Assembly: GCF_009664855.1 (NCBI RefSeq)
Contig: NZ_CP045928.1
Location: 6,114,518-6,178,517 of the forward strand
Length of the DNA stretch: 64,000 nucleotides
Reading direction: 5' to 3'
Source of the DNA: Flavobacterium sp. SLB02
GTDB lineage: Bacteria > Bacteroidota > Bacteroidia > Flavobacteriales > Flavobacteriaceae
The position numbers were made by a program, and so were the translations under genes. Under the pieces are notes generated by a model. The model was not told where the DNA came from, searched no databases, and was given only the letters and a program-made list of their open reading frames with translations. Positions 1-8,202 of the stretch are shown piece after piece; within the stretch, counting starts at the first letter, position 1, and every line of letters begins with the position of its first letter.

Positions 1-1
1 A

Positions 2-859
2 TTGGGAGTTTTGTTTGCCGCTTTTGGTTTTACTAAAATGAATGCGCAGATTAATTTTGGCGAAAAAGCCATTGGAGCTGTTCAAAAAGGAGTAACTGGT
101 TTTACGTTTAGTAATGCCGATGCAGCTGCACTTTCTAAAGCTGCAGTAGATAAGATGGATACTGAAAATGAAGTTGCAAGTGCAACAGATCCTTACACTT
201 TAAGATTGAACAGAGTTTTTGGAAAATATACTACTGGTGACGGATATACTTTAAATTATAAAGTGTATAAATTAAAGGAAGTTAATGCTTTTGCAACTGC
301 AGACGGAAGTGTTCGTGTATATTCGGGTTTAATGGATATCATGGATGATAATGAGCTTCTTGCAGTAATTGGCCATGAAATTGGTCACGTTGCCAATAAT
401 GATTCAAGAGATGCGATAAAAGCAGCTTACAGAAAAGAAGCTTTGTTAGAAGGTGCGGCTTCACAATCTGCTACGATTGCAAGCGTTACAGATAGTCAGC
501 TGGGTAAAATAGGAAGCGCGATAATCGACAGTAAATTTAGCCGTAAACAAGAAGCCGAAGCTGATTTGTTCTCATACAATTTCTTGAAAAAGAATGGTTA
601 TAATGTAAATGCCGAAGAATCTGCTTTTAGAATTCTGGCGAAGATGAGCGAAGGATCGCAAGCGTCATTTATCGATCAGATGATGAGTTCGCATCCGGAT
701 TCACAACAAAGAGCCGAAGATGCTAAGAAAAGAGCAGAAAAAGATGGTTTGTACAAACCGTATGTGCAACAAAAAATTGTAAATACTGCACCGGTAGCTA
801 CGAAAACAACAACCAAAAAAGCTGCCACTAGGAAAAAAACAACTACTAAAAAGAAATAA
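2..859 (+). CDS. M48-family zinc metalloprotease, 5' end cut by window
   Basis: Zinc-dependent endopeptidase of the M48 (Ste24/HtpX/LoiP-like) group, probably acting at the envelope on misfolded proteins. The zinc-binding HEIGH motif is at residues 125-129 of the visible part, and the downstream EAEAD motif at 184-188 supplies the third ligand. The visible N-terminus looks like the end of a signal peptide (hydrophobic run, then NAQ). It begins with a TTG at base 2, so the true start is probably upstream of the window. The C-terminus is a Thr/Lys/Ala-rich tail of about 25 residues ending in Lys, which is low complexity. Downstream lies a convergent PH-domain gene with a shared terminator. The M48 call is firm; the natural substrate is unknown. 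Confidence 0.87.
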   Translation: MGVLFAAFGFTKMNAQINFGEKAIGAVQKGVTGFTFSNADAAALSKAAVDKMDTENEVASATDPYTLRLNRVFGKYTTGDGYTLNYKVYKLKEVNAFATADGSVRVYSGLMDIMDDNELLAVIGHEIGHVANNDSRDAIKAAYRKEALLEGAASQSATIASVTDSQLGKIGSAIIDSKFSRKQEAEADLFSYNFLKKNGYNVNAEESAFRILAKMSEGSQASFIDQMMSSHPDSQQRAEDAKKRAEKDGLYKPYVQQKIVNTAPVATKTTTKKAATRKKTTTKKK

Positions 860-875
860 TAATTTCTGACAGTAA

Positions 876-920
876 AATAAAACCCGATAAGTTTCTGAGA
901 AATTTGTCGGGTTTATTATT
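876..920. terminator. Bidirectional rho-independent terminator
   Basis: A stem with AATAAAACCCGA on the left and TCGGGTTTATT on the right surrounds a loop near 888-903. It is A-rich before and T-rich after, so it can work on both strands. It lies between the convergent M48 protease and PH-domain genes. Confidence 0.75.
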
Positions 921-927
921 TTTGATA

Positions 928-1308
928 CTAACCTAAAACGTGAAAAGCCAGTACTTTTTGTACATCATACACGTTTACAGATTTATTAAATTGTTTTACA
1001 ATACTTGGGTTTAGTTCGCTTGAAACCCAAATTTTTAATTCGGCATCAAGATCAAAAGTTCCTGCGGTTTCTACGCTAAAACGAGTGATGCTTTTGTAGG
1101 CGATCGATTTGTATTCTGTTTTGCTGCCCGTTATTCCTTGTACGTCAACTAAGATTAATCTTTTATTCGTAAAGATAAAAGTATCGCGGATTAATTTAAA
1201 ACCCATTTCGATCTCTTCATTATCAGTCAAAAGCTGACCGTATTTTTTAATTAAATCTTCCTGACTTACAGAACCGGCGTTGCCAAGGATAGCTGAAAAT
1301 ATTCCCAT
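928..1308 (-). CDS. PH-domain protein (bPH / DUF1696, YvbH-like)
   Basis: Small cytosolic protein of 126 residues with the bacterial pleckstrin-homology fold of the YvbH/DUF1696 type. The recognisable parts are an N-terminal helix, the segment with DTFIFTNKRLILVD near residues 42-55, and the following strands with YKSIAYKSITRFSVE near residues 66-80. Family length is usually about 125 residues, so it is complete. The molecular function of these proteins is not established. It stands alone, convergent to the M48 protease gene. Confidence 0.8.
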   Translation of the reverse strand: MGIFSAILGNAGSVSQEDLIKKYGQLLTDNEEIEMGFKLIRDTFIFTNKRLILVDVQGITGSKTEYKSIAYKSITRFSVETAGTFDLDAELKIWVSSELNPSIVKQFNKSVNVYDVQKVLAFHVLG

Positions 1309-1377
1309 TTTTTAGTTTTTAATTTTGATAGATTTGATTTTCCTTTAAAAGGTGTTGTAAAAGTAATTAAAATTTAA

Positions 1378-1504
1378 TCTCGTAAAGTCGCAAAGATGGA
1401 AAGCTTTTTAAAAATTTAATCGCGCAAAGGAGCAGAGTCGCAAAGCTTTTTTTAAAGTTTTGAATTTTTAAACTTTGCGTCTTTGTGGCTTTGCGTGAGG
1501 TTTT
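1378..1504. repeat. Intergenic repeat, CGCAAAGTCGC family
   Basis: The 336-base gap between the PH-domain gene and tonB holds no convincing gene. It contains several copies and inverted copies of a CGTAAAGTCGCAAAG / CTTTGCGTCTTTGTGGCTTTGCG motif, which can fold on itself. Related sequences occur in the window at 33205-33235, 47635-47745, 48923-48995 and 61509-61545. Confidence 0.6.
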
Positions 1505-1603
1505 CTTTGCTGAGAAAAAAAAAACATAAAAATTTGAAGGAGCAAAGTCGTAATTTGGGGTATCAGGATGATCGAAAGAAATTTTCGTTGTTGAGGTAAC
1601 GCG

Positions 1604-1635
1604 CAAAAAAAAAGCAGAACCTAAATTCTGCTTTT
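1604..1635 (-). terminator. Terminator of the tonB gene
   Basis: On the minus strand, AAAAGCAGAA, a six-base loop and TTCTGCTTT are followed by a run of T (A-run 1604-1613 on the plus strand). It begins ten bases after the tonB stop codon. Confidence 0.75.
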
Positions 1636-1644
1636 CTATTTTTA

Positions 1645-2463
1645 TTATTGAGCTTCCGTTTTTATAGTGATCGGAAGGTTATAGGCAGTTCGAACTGCTT
1701 TCCCGTTTAATACTCCGGGAATCCATTTTGTTTTTAATGATTTTAATACTCTGATCGCTTCTTTTCCAAGTCCGTAACCAGGATCGTTTTTTACCATGAT
1801 ATCGGTAATAGAACCATCTCTTTCGATTACGAATGAAACATACACTCTTAATGTTTTTTCAGCATCCAATTCCGGTCTGTTGAAATTGTTACCTACATAA
1901 GTGTAAAACTTAGCCATTCCTCCTGGAAATTCCGGCATTTTATCTAAAAGTGCAGTTGGTAAAGGTTCATTAGTAATGACAGGTACTTCGGCTTCGCCAC
2001 CTCCACCTCCAGTAGTTGGTATTGCGTTTACAACAGATCCTGTTCCTGTAGGATTTTCTACAGCAGGAGCATTATTTGCATTAGTCGCAATTTCAGGAGT
2101 AGCTTGATCTGGTGCAGCAACAACAGGATTTGTTAATTGTGTACTGGTAGCTGGCGCTGCAGCTGCACTTTGTTGCTGAGGAACTACTGGCTCTTCTGTT
2201 TTTGGAATAACAGGATGTACCTCATACGGTGTTACAACTAATGGACCAGGATCTAATGGTACTATTTTTGTCGGAACAGGCCTGAATTTGTTAATTAACA
2301 CTGATACACTTCCCAAAGCGGCTAATAATAGCAAACCCATAAATAGAGCTGAGATGGTGGTTTTTGAATTCTCCTGGCGTAATTGGTAGGCGCCGTACTC
2401 TTTGTTTTTGTTTTCGAAAACAAGATTGGTCCAGCTTGTTTCGTAGATACTTGATTTAGACAT
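1645..2463 (-). CDS. TonB-family energy-transducing protein
   Basis: Inner-membrane protein that passes proton-motive-force energy to outer-membrane TonB-dependent receptors. A short cytosolic N-terminus with the Bacteroidota-typical KNKEYGAYQLR segment (residues 18-29) precedes one transmembrane segment near residues 37-57. Next come a Pro/Ala/Gly-rich periplasmic spacer (about 60-165, with a five-Gly run near 153) and a C-terminal TonB domain from about 175 that includes MPEFPGGM. Length 272 residues is normal. It is monocistronic, with a terminator just downstream. Which receptor it serves cannot be told; the SusC-like protein at 52157 is one candidate in this window. Confidence 0.88.
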   Translation of the reverse strand: MSKSSIYETSWTNLVFENKNKEYGAYQLRQENSKTTISALFMGLLLLAALGSVSVLINKFRPVPTKIVPLDPGPLVVTPYEVHPVIPKTEEPVVPQQQSAAAAPATSTQLTNPVVAAPDQATPEIATNANNAPAVENPTGTGSVVNAIPTTGGGGGEAEVPVITNEPLPTALLDKMPEFPGGMAKFYTYVGNNFNRPELDAEKTLRVYVSFVIERDGSITDIMVKNDPGYGLGKEAIRVLKSLKTKWIPGVLNGKAVRTAYNLPITIKTEAQ

Positions 2464-2618
2464 GATTTATGGATTTTAAGGTTAAGTAACATTTAAATCA
2501 TAAGCAATAAGGTTTTGGGTTTAGCAAACAACGAAGCGTTGTTGTTTTAATGTGTGGATAATTTACTTTTTTAAGAATAAAGTGAATTATATTTTATTCT
2601 TTACCTAAAGATAATAAA

Positions 2619-3170
2619 TTATCTATTACGTTCGATGATTTCTGCCAATAATTTTTTAGCACGAAGTAATTTTACTTTTACATTGCTTAAAGGTTCATCG
2701 ATTTTAAGTGCGATTTCCTGATAAGTCATTTCCTGAAAATAACGCAACTGGATTACTTCCTGATAATGTGGTTTCAGTTCTTTGATGCATTGTAGCAATC
2801 GCGAAAGATTTTGCTCTTTAATTAAAGCATCTTCGGCTGATGGAGTGGGGTCGGCAATATTGTAAGCCTGTTGGTCTTCGTTATCAGTGATCTCTATAAA
2901 AAGATTGGTTTTCTTTTTACGCAATAAATCAATATATACATTTTTTGCAATAGCAATTAACCAAGTGTTGAATTGAAATTCAGGGTTGTAAGAGCCTATT
3001 TTGTCAAAAGCTTTAGAGAAGGTTTCGATGGTGATATCTTCGGCAGTAGTTTCGTTTTCAGTGCGCTTTAGCATAAAGCCGTACACTTCGTTCCAGAAAT
3101 AATCTAATAAAAAAGTAAAGGCGATTTGATCGCCCTTTTTCGCTTTTTCTATTTTAGAATTTATTTCCAA
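2619..3170 (-). CDS. ECF-type RNA polymerase sigma factor
   Basis: Sigma-70 family factor of the extracytoplasmic-function class, 183 residues. Region 2 (about residues 22-90) includes TENETTAEDITIETFSKAF and the FNTWLIAIAKN segment. Region 4 (about 125-180) includes HYQEVIQLRYFQEMTYQEIA and a helix-turn-helix. The start is a TTG at 3170 lying inside the last codons of the upstream glycosyltransferase gene (10-base overlap). No ATG gives a full region 2, so translation is probably coupled. No anti-sigma gene is next to it. Its target promoters are unknown. Confidence 0.87.
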   Translation of the reverse strand: MEINSKIEKAKKGDQIAFTFLLDYFWNEVYGFMLKRTENETTAEDITIETFSKAFDKIGSYNPEFQFNTWLIAIAKNVYIDLLRKKKTNLFIEITDNEDQQAYNIADPTPSAEDALIKEQNLSRLLQCIKELKPHYQEVIQLRYFQEMTYQEIALKIDEPLSNVKVKLLRAKKLLAEIIERNR

Positions 3171-4267
3171 TATACAGGTTTTGAAAAGATATTAGTTATA
3201 AAGATATTAATTTGCGTGAATATAAGCATGATTTCTACGATAGGAAACCAAACTTTAATATCATTTTCTTTTAATTTTCCGGCAGAAAATCCAATTACAG
3301 TCCATGCCACGGTATAACGTGTTGCTAAAATAGCCAGTACAGCAATCCATTGAAATTGGAAAGCCAATAATACTATAACTAAGATAAAGAAGAATAATTG
3401 TGATATAAAAAACAGACCCAGCTGCATTTTGTCGAAAAACTTATAATGTTCAGCGGTAGAAATGTGTCTTCTTTTTTGAGTAAACCATTCTCTGTAAGTT
3501 TCTTTTGGTTTCGAGTAGGTGAAACTTTCCGGAGTATAGGATATAGTTGTATTGTTTTTGTTTGCCGCCTGATTGATAAACAAATCATCATCGCCAGAAC
3601 GAATCTGGATGTGTTCGATAAAACCATTTACATTAAAAAACTCTTCTTTTTTATAAGCTAAATTACGGCCAACTCCCATGTACGGAAGTCCTAATTTTGC
3701 CCATGAAAAATATTGTACGGCTGTTAAAACAGTTTCAAAACGAATGATTTTATTTAGTAAAGAACGCTCTACTTTTTCATAACCTCCGTATCCTAAAACA
3801 ATTGTTTTATTCATGGTAAATTGAGAAGTCATTGCCGTGATCCAGTTTTTTGAAGTAGGATAACAATCAGCATCAGTAAATAACAAGTATTCTTTTTTGG
3901 ATGCTTTGATTCCTAAGGTTAAAGCATATTTTTTATTTCCCCAAAAAGCTTCATTATTTTGCACTTTTACTAAACGAATATTAGGATATAGTTGTTCGAA
4001 TTGCTCAAAAACTTCTAGGGTTTCGTCGCTTGAAGCATCGTCTATTAAAACAATTTCAAAATCAGGATAATCTTGTTCTGCCAATAACGGAATAAACTTT
4101 TTTACGTTTTCTTCTTCATTTTTAGCACAAACAATTACAGATACAGGCAATTTTTTTGATGTAATATCTTGTGGTTTAGCAAAAGCAAACTTTCCAAAAA
4201 TTCCTAAGTAGTAGAAAACCTGGATAACAACAATAGCAATAAAGAAGTAAAATAAAGTTATAAGCAT
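3161..4267 (-). CDS. GT2 family membrane glycosyltransferase
   Basis: Processive-type glycosyltransferase family 2 enzyme, 368 residues, probably transferring sugar to an envelope or extracellular glycan at the inner membrane. A transmembrane anchor (about 2-25) precedes the GT-A domain with PVSVIVCAKNEEENV near 41, LIDDASSD near 74, and the metal-binding TDADCY motif near 131. QKRRH near 268 resembles the acceptor-site Q-x-x-RW motif. Two or three membrane segments follow (about 285-355). Its stop overlaps the TTG start of the ECF sigma gene, so the two are co-transcribed. Sugar and product are unknown. Confidence 0.85.
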   Translation of the reverse strand: MLITLFYFFIAIVVIQVFYYLGIFGKFAFAKPQDITSKKLPVSVIVCAKNEEENVKKFIPLLAEQDYPDFEIVLIDDASSDETLEVFEQFEQLYPNIRLVKVQNNEAFWGNKKYALTLGIKASKKEYLLFTDADCYPTSKNWITAMTSQFTMNKTIVLGYGGYEKVERSLLNKIIRFETVLTAVQYFSWAKLGLPYMGVGRNLAYKKEEFFNVNGFIEHIQIRSGDDDLFINQAANKNNTTISYTPESFTYSKPKETYREWFTQKRRHISTAEHYKFFDKMQLGLFFISQLFFFILVIVLLAFQFQWIAVLAILATRYTVAWTVIGFSAGKLKENDIKVWFPIVEIMLIFTQINIFITNIFSKPVYWK

Positions 4268-4306
4268 CTGATTTTAATGTCTTTTAATTTCTGAATCTTG
4301 CGCGTG

Positions 4307-4336
4307 CAAATGTACTTATGAATTCCTAGATTTCAA
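4307..4336 (-). promoter_or_regulatory. Bacteroidota-type promoter of the GT2-sigma operon
   Basis: On the minus strand TTG (plus-strand CAA at 4334-4336) is separated by exactly 19 bases from TACATTTG (plus-strand CAAATGTA at 4307-4314). This matches the TTG-N19-TAnnTTTG consensus of the Bacteroidota housekeeping sigma factor. The glycosyltransferase start codon is 39 bases downstream. Confidence 0.7.
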
Positions 4337-4350
4337 TGGCTAAAGCCAAT

Positions 4351-4965
4351 TTACTTTCGGCATTTCGACATTTCTTTCGCAACAGCAATAGCCTGAGGGT
4401 TTTCAGTTTTTTCTAATTCCGTAATAATGTTTTTATAATTGTGGTCGTCGCGGTTCTGAGACAGTTTTTTGGTAGCCTGAATTTCATCAATTTCAATTTC
4501 AAAACCAAATACTCCTCTGGCTTCGCGCATTGTTTTTGTTGATAAATCCTCAACACGAACCGGATTTTCAGAAGTGGCTTCGTATTTATCAACCAATTTT
4601 TTAAGTTGTTCTATTGTGGTGGCTTCGTCTACAATTTTAATTCGGCCATAAACATGTACGGCTATATAATTCCAGGTAGGTACATTTTCATGATCGTACC
4701 AGGAAGACGAAATATAACTATGCGGACCTGTAAAAACAGCTAAAACCTGATCGTTTTGGGCAAAACCTTCTGCTTGTGTATTTAATTTTGAAATATGTCC
4801 TTGCAAAACTTCTTTTCCCTCAGCTGTAACTTCAAGTTCTATGGGGATATGTGTTGCGCATAATTTTCCGTGTGTCTGGTTGATCAGAATGCCAAAACTG
4901 TTTTCTTTCAAAAAAGCTCTGATCGATTCAGGATCTTCGTCTTTGTATATTTTAGGAGTATACAT
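4351..4965 (-). CDS. PaiB-like FMN-binding negative regulator family protein
   Basis: Protein of the PaiB / FMN-binding split-barrel family, about 204 residues. The start is set at the ATG at 4965 (MYTPKIYKDED), where family members begin; an in-frame ATG 12 codons upstream lies inside the preceding gene. Typical features are an N-terminal HIPIELE-like strand, GPHSYISSSWY near residue 81, VPTWNYIAVHVYG near 93, and a C-terminal region with EIEIDEIQATKKLSQNR. PaiB in Bacillus acts with the acetyltransferase PaiA. Here a GNAT acetyltransferase gene ends two bases upstream, so the pairing is kept, although that enzyme is not clearly PaiA. The regulatory role is inferred from the family only. Confidence 0.85.
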   Translation of the reverse strand: MYTPKIYKDEDPESIRAFLKENSFGILINQTHGKLCATHIPIELEVTAEGKEVLQGHISKLNTQAEGFAQNDQVLAVFTGPHSYISSSWYDHENVPTWNYIAVHVYGRIKIVDEATTIEQLKKLVDKYEATSENPVRVEDLSTKTMREARGVFGFEIEIDEIQATKKLSQNRDDHNYKNIITELEKTENPQAIAVAKEMSKCRK

Positions 4966-4967
4966 TT

Positions 4968-5435
4968 TTATGAATTTTGATTTAAAGATTTTCCCAGACA
5001 AATGGCTTCTGTTCGATCTGTATATTTTCCGTAATTCGGAATTATTTTATAACCTTGTTTTTGATAAAACCGAACAGCACTTTTGTTTTTTACTCGTGTT
5101 TCTAAAATCAAATTAGCATAACCAAGATTTACAGCTTTATTTTCTAAAAAGTCTAAAATCGTTTGTCCGATTTTCTTTCCAGGATATTTGGCATACATTC
5201 GTTTTACTTCTCCAGTAGTTGGGTCAATTGGTCTGATGGCTCCGCAACCCACAATTTCAGTATTAATTTGAGCTATAACAAATACAAACTTTGAATTTTC
5301 ATTCTCCCAATCCTGAAAAGAATTCTTTCCGTCACTTCCAAAACGAATATAAAGATTTTCTGATAATTCTTCTGTGATTGCCAAAACTTTTTCGTCGTCT
5401 GGATTTTCGATTTTTATGGAAATAAGTTCTTTCAT
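4968..5435 (-). CDS. GNAT family N-acetyltransferase
   Basis: Acetyl-CoA-dependent N-acetyltransferase of the GNAT superfamily, 155 residues. Visible motifs are EIVGCGAIRPIDPTTGEVKR (motif C/D region, about 60-79), MYAKYPGKKIGQTILDFLE (motif A, pyrophosphate-binding loop with K-K-I-G) and VKNKSAVRFYQKQGYK (motif B, about 114-129). The substrate is not identifiable; related proteins include phosphinothricin- and PaiA-type acetyltransferases. It forms a tight pair with the PaiB-like gene, separated by two bases. Confidence 0.85.
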   Translation of the reverse strand: MKELISIKIENPDDEKVLAITEELSENLYIRFGSDGKNSFQDWENENSKFVFVIAQINTEIVGCGAIRPIDPTTGEVKRMYAKYPGKKIGQTILDFLENKAVNLGYANLILETRVKNKSAVRFYQKQGYKIIPNYGKYTDRTEAICLGKSLNQNS

Positions 5436-5462
5436 TTGAGAAAAGTAGAGTAGTGTTTTTTT

Positions 5463-5511
5463 GCCACGAATTCCACGAATTTACACTAATTAATTCTCGG
5501 TAATTCGTGGC
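5463..5511. repeat. Inverted repeat, GCCACGAATT family
   Basis: GCCACGAATT at 5463-5472 and AATTCGTGGC at 5502-5511 form perfect 10-base arms around an AT-rich loop, between the murB end and the GNAT gene. The same palindrome family recurs at 9276, 38374 and 42257. Confidence 0.65.
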
Positions 5512-5520
5512 GAAAAGAAT

Positions 5521-6534
5521 CTAAATAATATTAACTTCAGCTTCAATATGAATTCCGAACTTTTCGAAAACCGTTTTTTGAACATCTTTTGAAACTGCTA
5601 AAATCTCCTGTCCTGTTGCGTTTCCGTAATTTACCAAAACCAAAGCCTGATTTTTATGCACTCCGGCGTCGCCAAAACGTTTTCCTTTAAAACCTGCTTG
5701 CTCAATTAGCCAGCCAGCAGGAACTTTTACTTCGGTTTCTGAAACTTCAAAGTATTTCATTTCAGGAAAGTTTTGATGAATTTTTTCGAAATCAGATTTC
5801 AATAAAATTGGGTTTTTAAAGAAGCTTCCGCTATTTCCCAGTTCTTTAGGATCCGGTAATTTGCTTTGTCTGATGGCAATTACAGCATTACTCACATCTT
5901 TTAAAGTGGGAGTAACGATATTATTTTTAGCCAATTCGGCCGTAATATCTCCGTATGAAGTATTGATTTTATGATTGCGCTTTGTTAGTTTGTAGACTAC
6001 AGCCGTAATAATATATTGGTCTTTAACGTTGTTTTTGAAGATGCTTTCTCTGTATCCAAAATTGCATTCGGTATTCGTAAAAGTTTTTATTTCCTGAGTT
6101 TCAATGTTCATGGCTTCGCACGAAACAAAAGTATCTTTTATTTCGGTTCCATAAGCGCCAATATTCTGAACCGGAGTTGTACCCACATTTCCTGGAATCA
6201 GCGACATGTTTTCTAAACCTCCAAAATTGTTATCGATGGTATAAAGAACGAAATCGTGCCATGTTTCGCCAGCCTGACTTTCGACCCAGACAAAATCGTC
6301 ATCTTCCTTAATGATTTTTTTGCCTTTTAAATCAATATGAATGACCAAAGCTTCAATATCTTTAGTTAAAAGCATATTGCTTCCGCCGCCTAGAATAAAT
6401 TTTTTCTCGTTTTTGTGTTCTTTCAAAATCGACTTCAATTCATCAACTGAATGAACGGCAACAAATTGTCTGGCTTTGGCTTCGATACCAAATGTATTGT
6501 AGTTTTTTAAAGAAAAATTGGATTGGATTTCCAT
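5521..6534 (-). CDS. murB: UDP-N-acetylenolpyruvoylglucosamine reductase
   Basis: FAD-dependent enzyme reducing UDP-GlcNAc-enolpyruvate to UDP-MurNAc, the second committed step of peptidoglycan precursor synthesis in the cytosol. Start chosen at the ATG at 6534 (MEIQSNFSLKNYNTFG), which matches the family N-terminus; an in-frame ATG 10 codons upstream is unlikely. Motifs: YNTFGIEAKA, the FAD-binding GGGSNML near residue 50, PGNVGTTPVQNIGAYG near 115, NFGYRESIFK, GNSGSFFKNP (catalytic Ser loop near 235) and PAGWLIEQAG. Length 337 residues fits the type I (E. coli-like) MurB. It stands alone downstream of the rhomboid gene. Confidence 0.95.
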   Translation of the reverse strand: MEIQSNFSLKNYNTFGIEAKARQFVAVHSVDELKSILKEHKNEKKFILGGGSNMLLTKDIEALVIHIDLKGKKIIKEDDDFVWVESQAGETWHDFVLYTIDNNFGGLENMSLIPGNVGTTPVQNIGAYGTEIKDTFVSCEAMNIETQEIKTFTNTECNFGYRESIFKNNVKDQYIITAVVYKLTKRNHKINTSYGDITAELAKNNIVTPTLKDVSNAVIAIRQSKLPDPKELGNSGSFFKNPILLKSDFEKIHQNFPEMKYFEVSETEVKVPAGWLIEQAGFKGKRFGDAGVHKNQALVLVNYGNATGQEILAVSKDVQKTVFEKFGIHIEAEVNII

Positions 6535-6596
6535 AAATAAAAGGCTTTTATAATCTGAGTTCAAAAGTAAGGATTATAATTTATTTGAGTTGTTTT

Positions 6597-8156
6597 TTAT
6601 TCATTGTCAAATTCATTTTCTTCTCTTAATTGAGGAGACATTATGCAGCCCATCAGAAAGCCACTTACAAGTCCGCCGATGTGAGCTGCATTATCGACTC
6701 CAGCACCTAAAAGCCCCATAACTAAATTAATTCCGACATAACCTAAAATAAGGTTTAAAAATATTTTGCTGAAATTTGAAGGAAAAGCTTTGAAAACCAA
6801 TAAAGCCAAAAATAAACCACATAGCCCGAAAATTGCACCAGATGCACCGACGCTAATCGTAACAGGATGCCAACAAGCACTAGCTATGCTTGCTAAAATT
6901 CCGGTTATTATATAAGCAGAAAGAAATTTTATTCTTCCAAGAGATGGTTCAAGAAACATTCCGATAAACCACAGTCCAATCATGTTATTGAATAAATGTA
7001 TTATTCCGCCATGCAAAAATGTAGAAGTTAGTAATCTCCAAAATTGCCCCTCTTTGATGTAAGAACTGTAATTTGCGCCATATTCTAATAGATATTTGCT
7101 TTTAATAGAAAGAAAGCCATAGCTAAATCCGGCAAATAACATTATTAGAAAGATAATAATATTAAGGTTCAATAGAATAGGCGTAATGTAAAATTCTTCT
7201 TTAGGAGTTAAAAAACTTATAAGGTCTTTTAAATTTGAAGTTTTCCTGGAAATACTGGTTTTGTTTTTTTTAGATTTTGGTTGAAATTTTATAAAAGATA
7301 AAATTATTAACCAAACTAAAAAGCCTCCTGTTAATGTGCCAAGGAACCAGCTTAATTTCTCACCATTTCTGTTTCTAAAAGAATCTTTATGTGTTTCAAA
7401 AACAAGTGGTTCGTTAAAATCGTATTTTTTGTTTTCGTTAATAGCGTCATTAAAGTTTTCGTGATCGTCTGTATTGCCAATTAACTCTAAATAAGTAAAA
7501 TCGTTAAAATTAGTTTTTACAAATTCAGCCTCAACTTCTTGTTCAAATTCATGATATTTTGTCTTTTTTTCATCAATAGAAAAATGATTGCTGATTTCTT
7601 TAGAATATCGCTTTCCTAACCAATACTTGCATTCGGTTTTTGAAGTGTCTTTTGTGTTTTCGAAAATTGGCATTGCAACATAAATCAGCATATTAAAATG
7701 TTCGTTGTTTTTGCCTGAAACATCACTGGTTTTAAAAACTCCAATATTCGTTTTGTCAATGTGGAATTTTCTTAAAGTGTAATACTTTGTTGTTTCCTTT
7801 TTTTCAAATTCATAGATTGTTTTAAGTTTGCTCAATTTGCCTGTTGCTGTAACCAAATATTCTTGTGCAATAATGGTCGGAATTGCAACAATTAAAACTG
7901 CTAAAAACTGAAAACCAAAAGATTTGTTGTCATCTTTAAATTTTAAAATTTTTAATCTTGGAATTAAAATAAAATATATGGGTAACCACGGTAATAGAAA
8001 CGGCAACCAGAATTTTAAAAATATTTCTTTAACAGAAAAAACTTCAAACTTTATAACTAATAGCCAATGAAGGAAAGTATAAATTAGAATAAAGCTTATT
8101 GCAACAGCGAAAAAAGGTAAGAATATTAATCTGATTTTTTCTAAAAAGTCTTTCAT
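6597..8156 (-). CDS. Rhomboid-family intramembrane serine protease with long N-terminal extension
   Basis: Membrane protease of 519 residues. The C-terminal 190 residues form a rhomboid core with six or so hydrophobic segments: HGGIIHLFNNMIGLW (conserved His/Asn region), GASGAIFG with catalytic Ser439, and AHIGGLVSG with catalytic His492. The N-terminal 300 residues are different. Three hydrophobic segments (about 10-32, 45-66, 82-100) are followed by a soluble region of about 160 charged residues and another membrane segment near 270-290. I do not recognise that part. Rhomboids of usual size are about 200-290 residues, so this is a long fusion-type member. Active-site residues are intact; substrates unknown. 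Confidence 0.88.
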   Translation of the reverse strand: MKDFLEKIRLIFLPFFAVAISFILIYTFLHWLLVIKFEVFSVKEIFLKFWLPFLLPWLPIYFILIPRLKILKFKDDNKSFGFQFLAVLIVAIPTIIAQEYLVTATGKLSKLKTIYEFEKKETTKYYTLRKFHIDKTNIGVFKTSDVSGKNNEHFNMLIYVAMPIFENTKDTSKTECKYWLGKRYSKEISNHFSIDEKKTKYHEFEQEVEAEFVKTNFNDFTYLELIGNTDDHENFNDAINENKKYDFNEPLVFETHKDSFRNRNGEKLSWFLGTLTGGFLVWLIILSFIKFQPKSKKNKTSISRKTSNLKDLISFLTPKEEFYITPILLNLNIIIFLIMLFAGFSYGFLSIKSKYLLEYGANYSSYIKEGQFWRLLTSTFLHGGIIHLFNNMIGLWFIGMFLEPSLGRIKFLSAYIITGILASIASACWHPVTISVGASGAIFGLCGLFLALLVFKAFPSNFSKIFLNLILGYVGINLVMGLLGAGVDNAAHIGGLVSGFLMGCIMSPQLREENEFDNE

Positions 8157-8202
8157 TTTTGATTGATAAACTAGTCTTTTGTTTTTATATGGGCTTCAAA
8201 TT

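Noticed and set aside
2..40. TTG at base 2 as the real start of the M48 protease
   Set aside because: The signal peptide would lack its basic N-terminus; the gene most likely begins before the window.
1367..1606. 79-codon minus-strand frame between the PH-domain gene and tonB
   Set aside because: It is composed of the CGCAAAGTCGC repeat and the region next to a terminator; composition and sequence are not protein-like.
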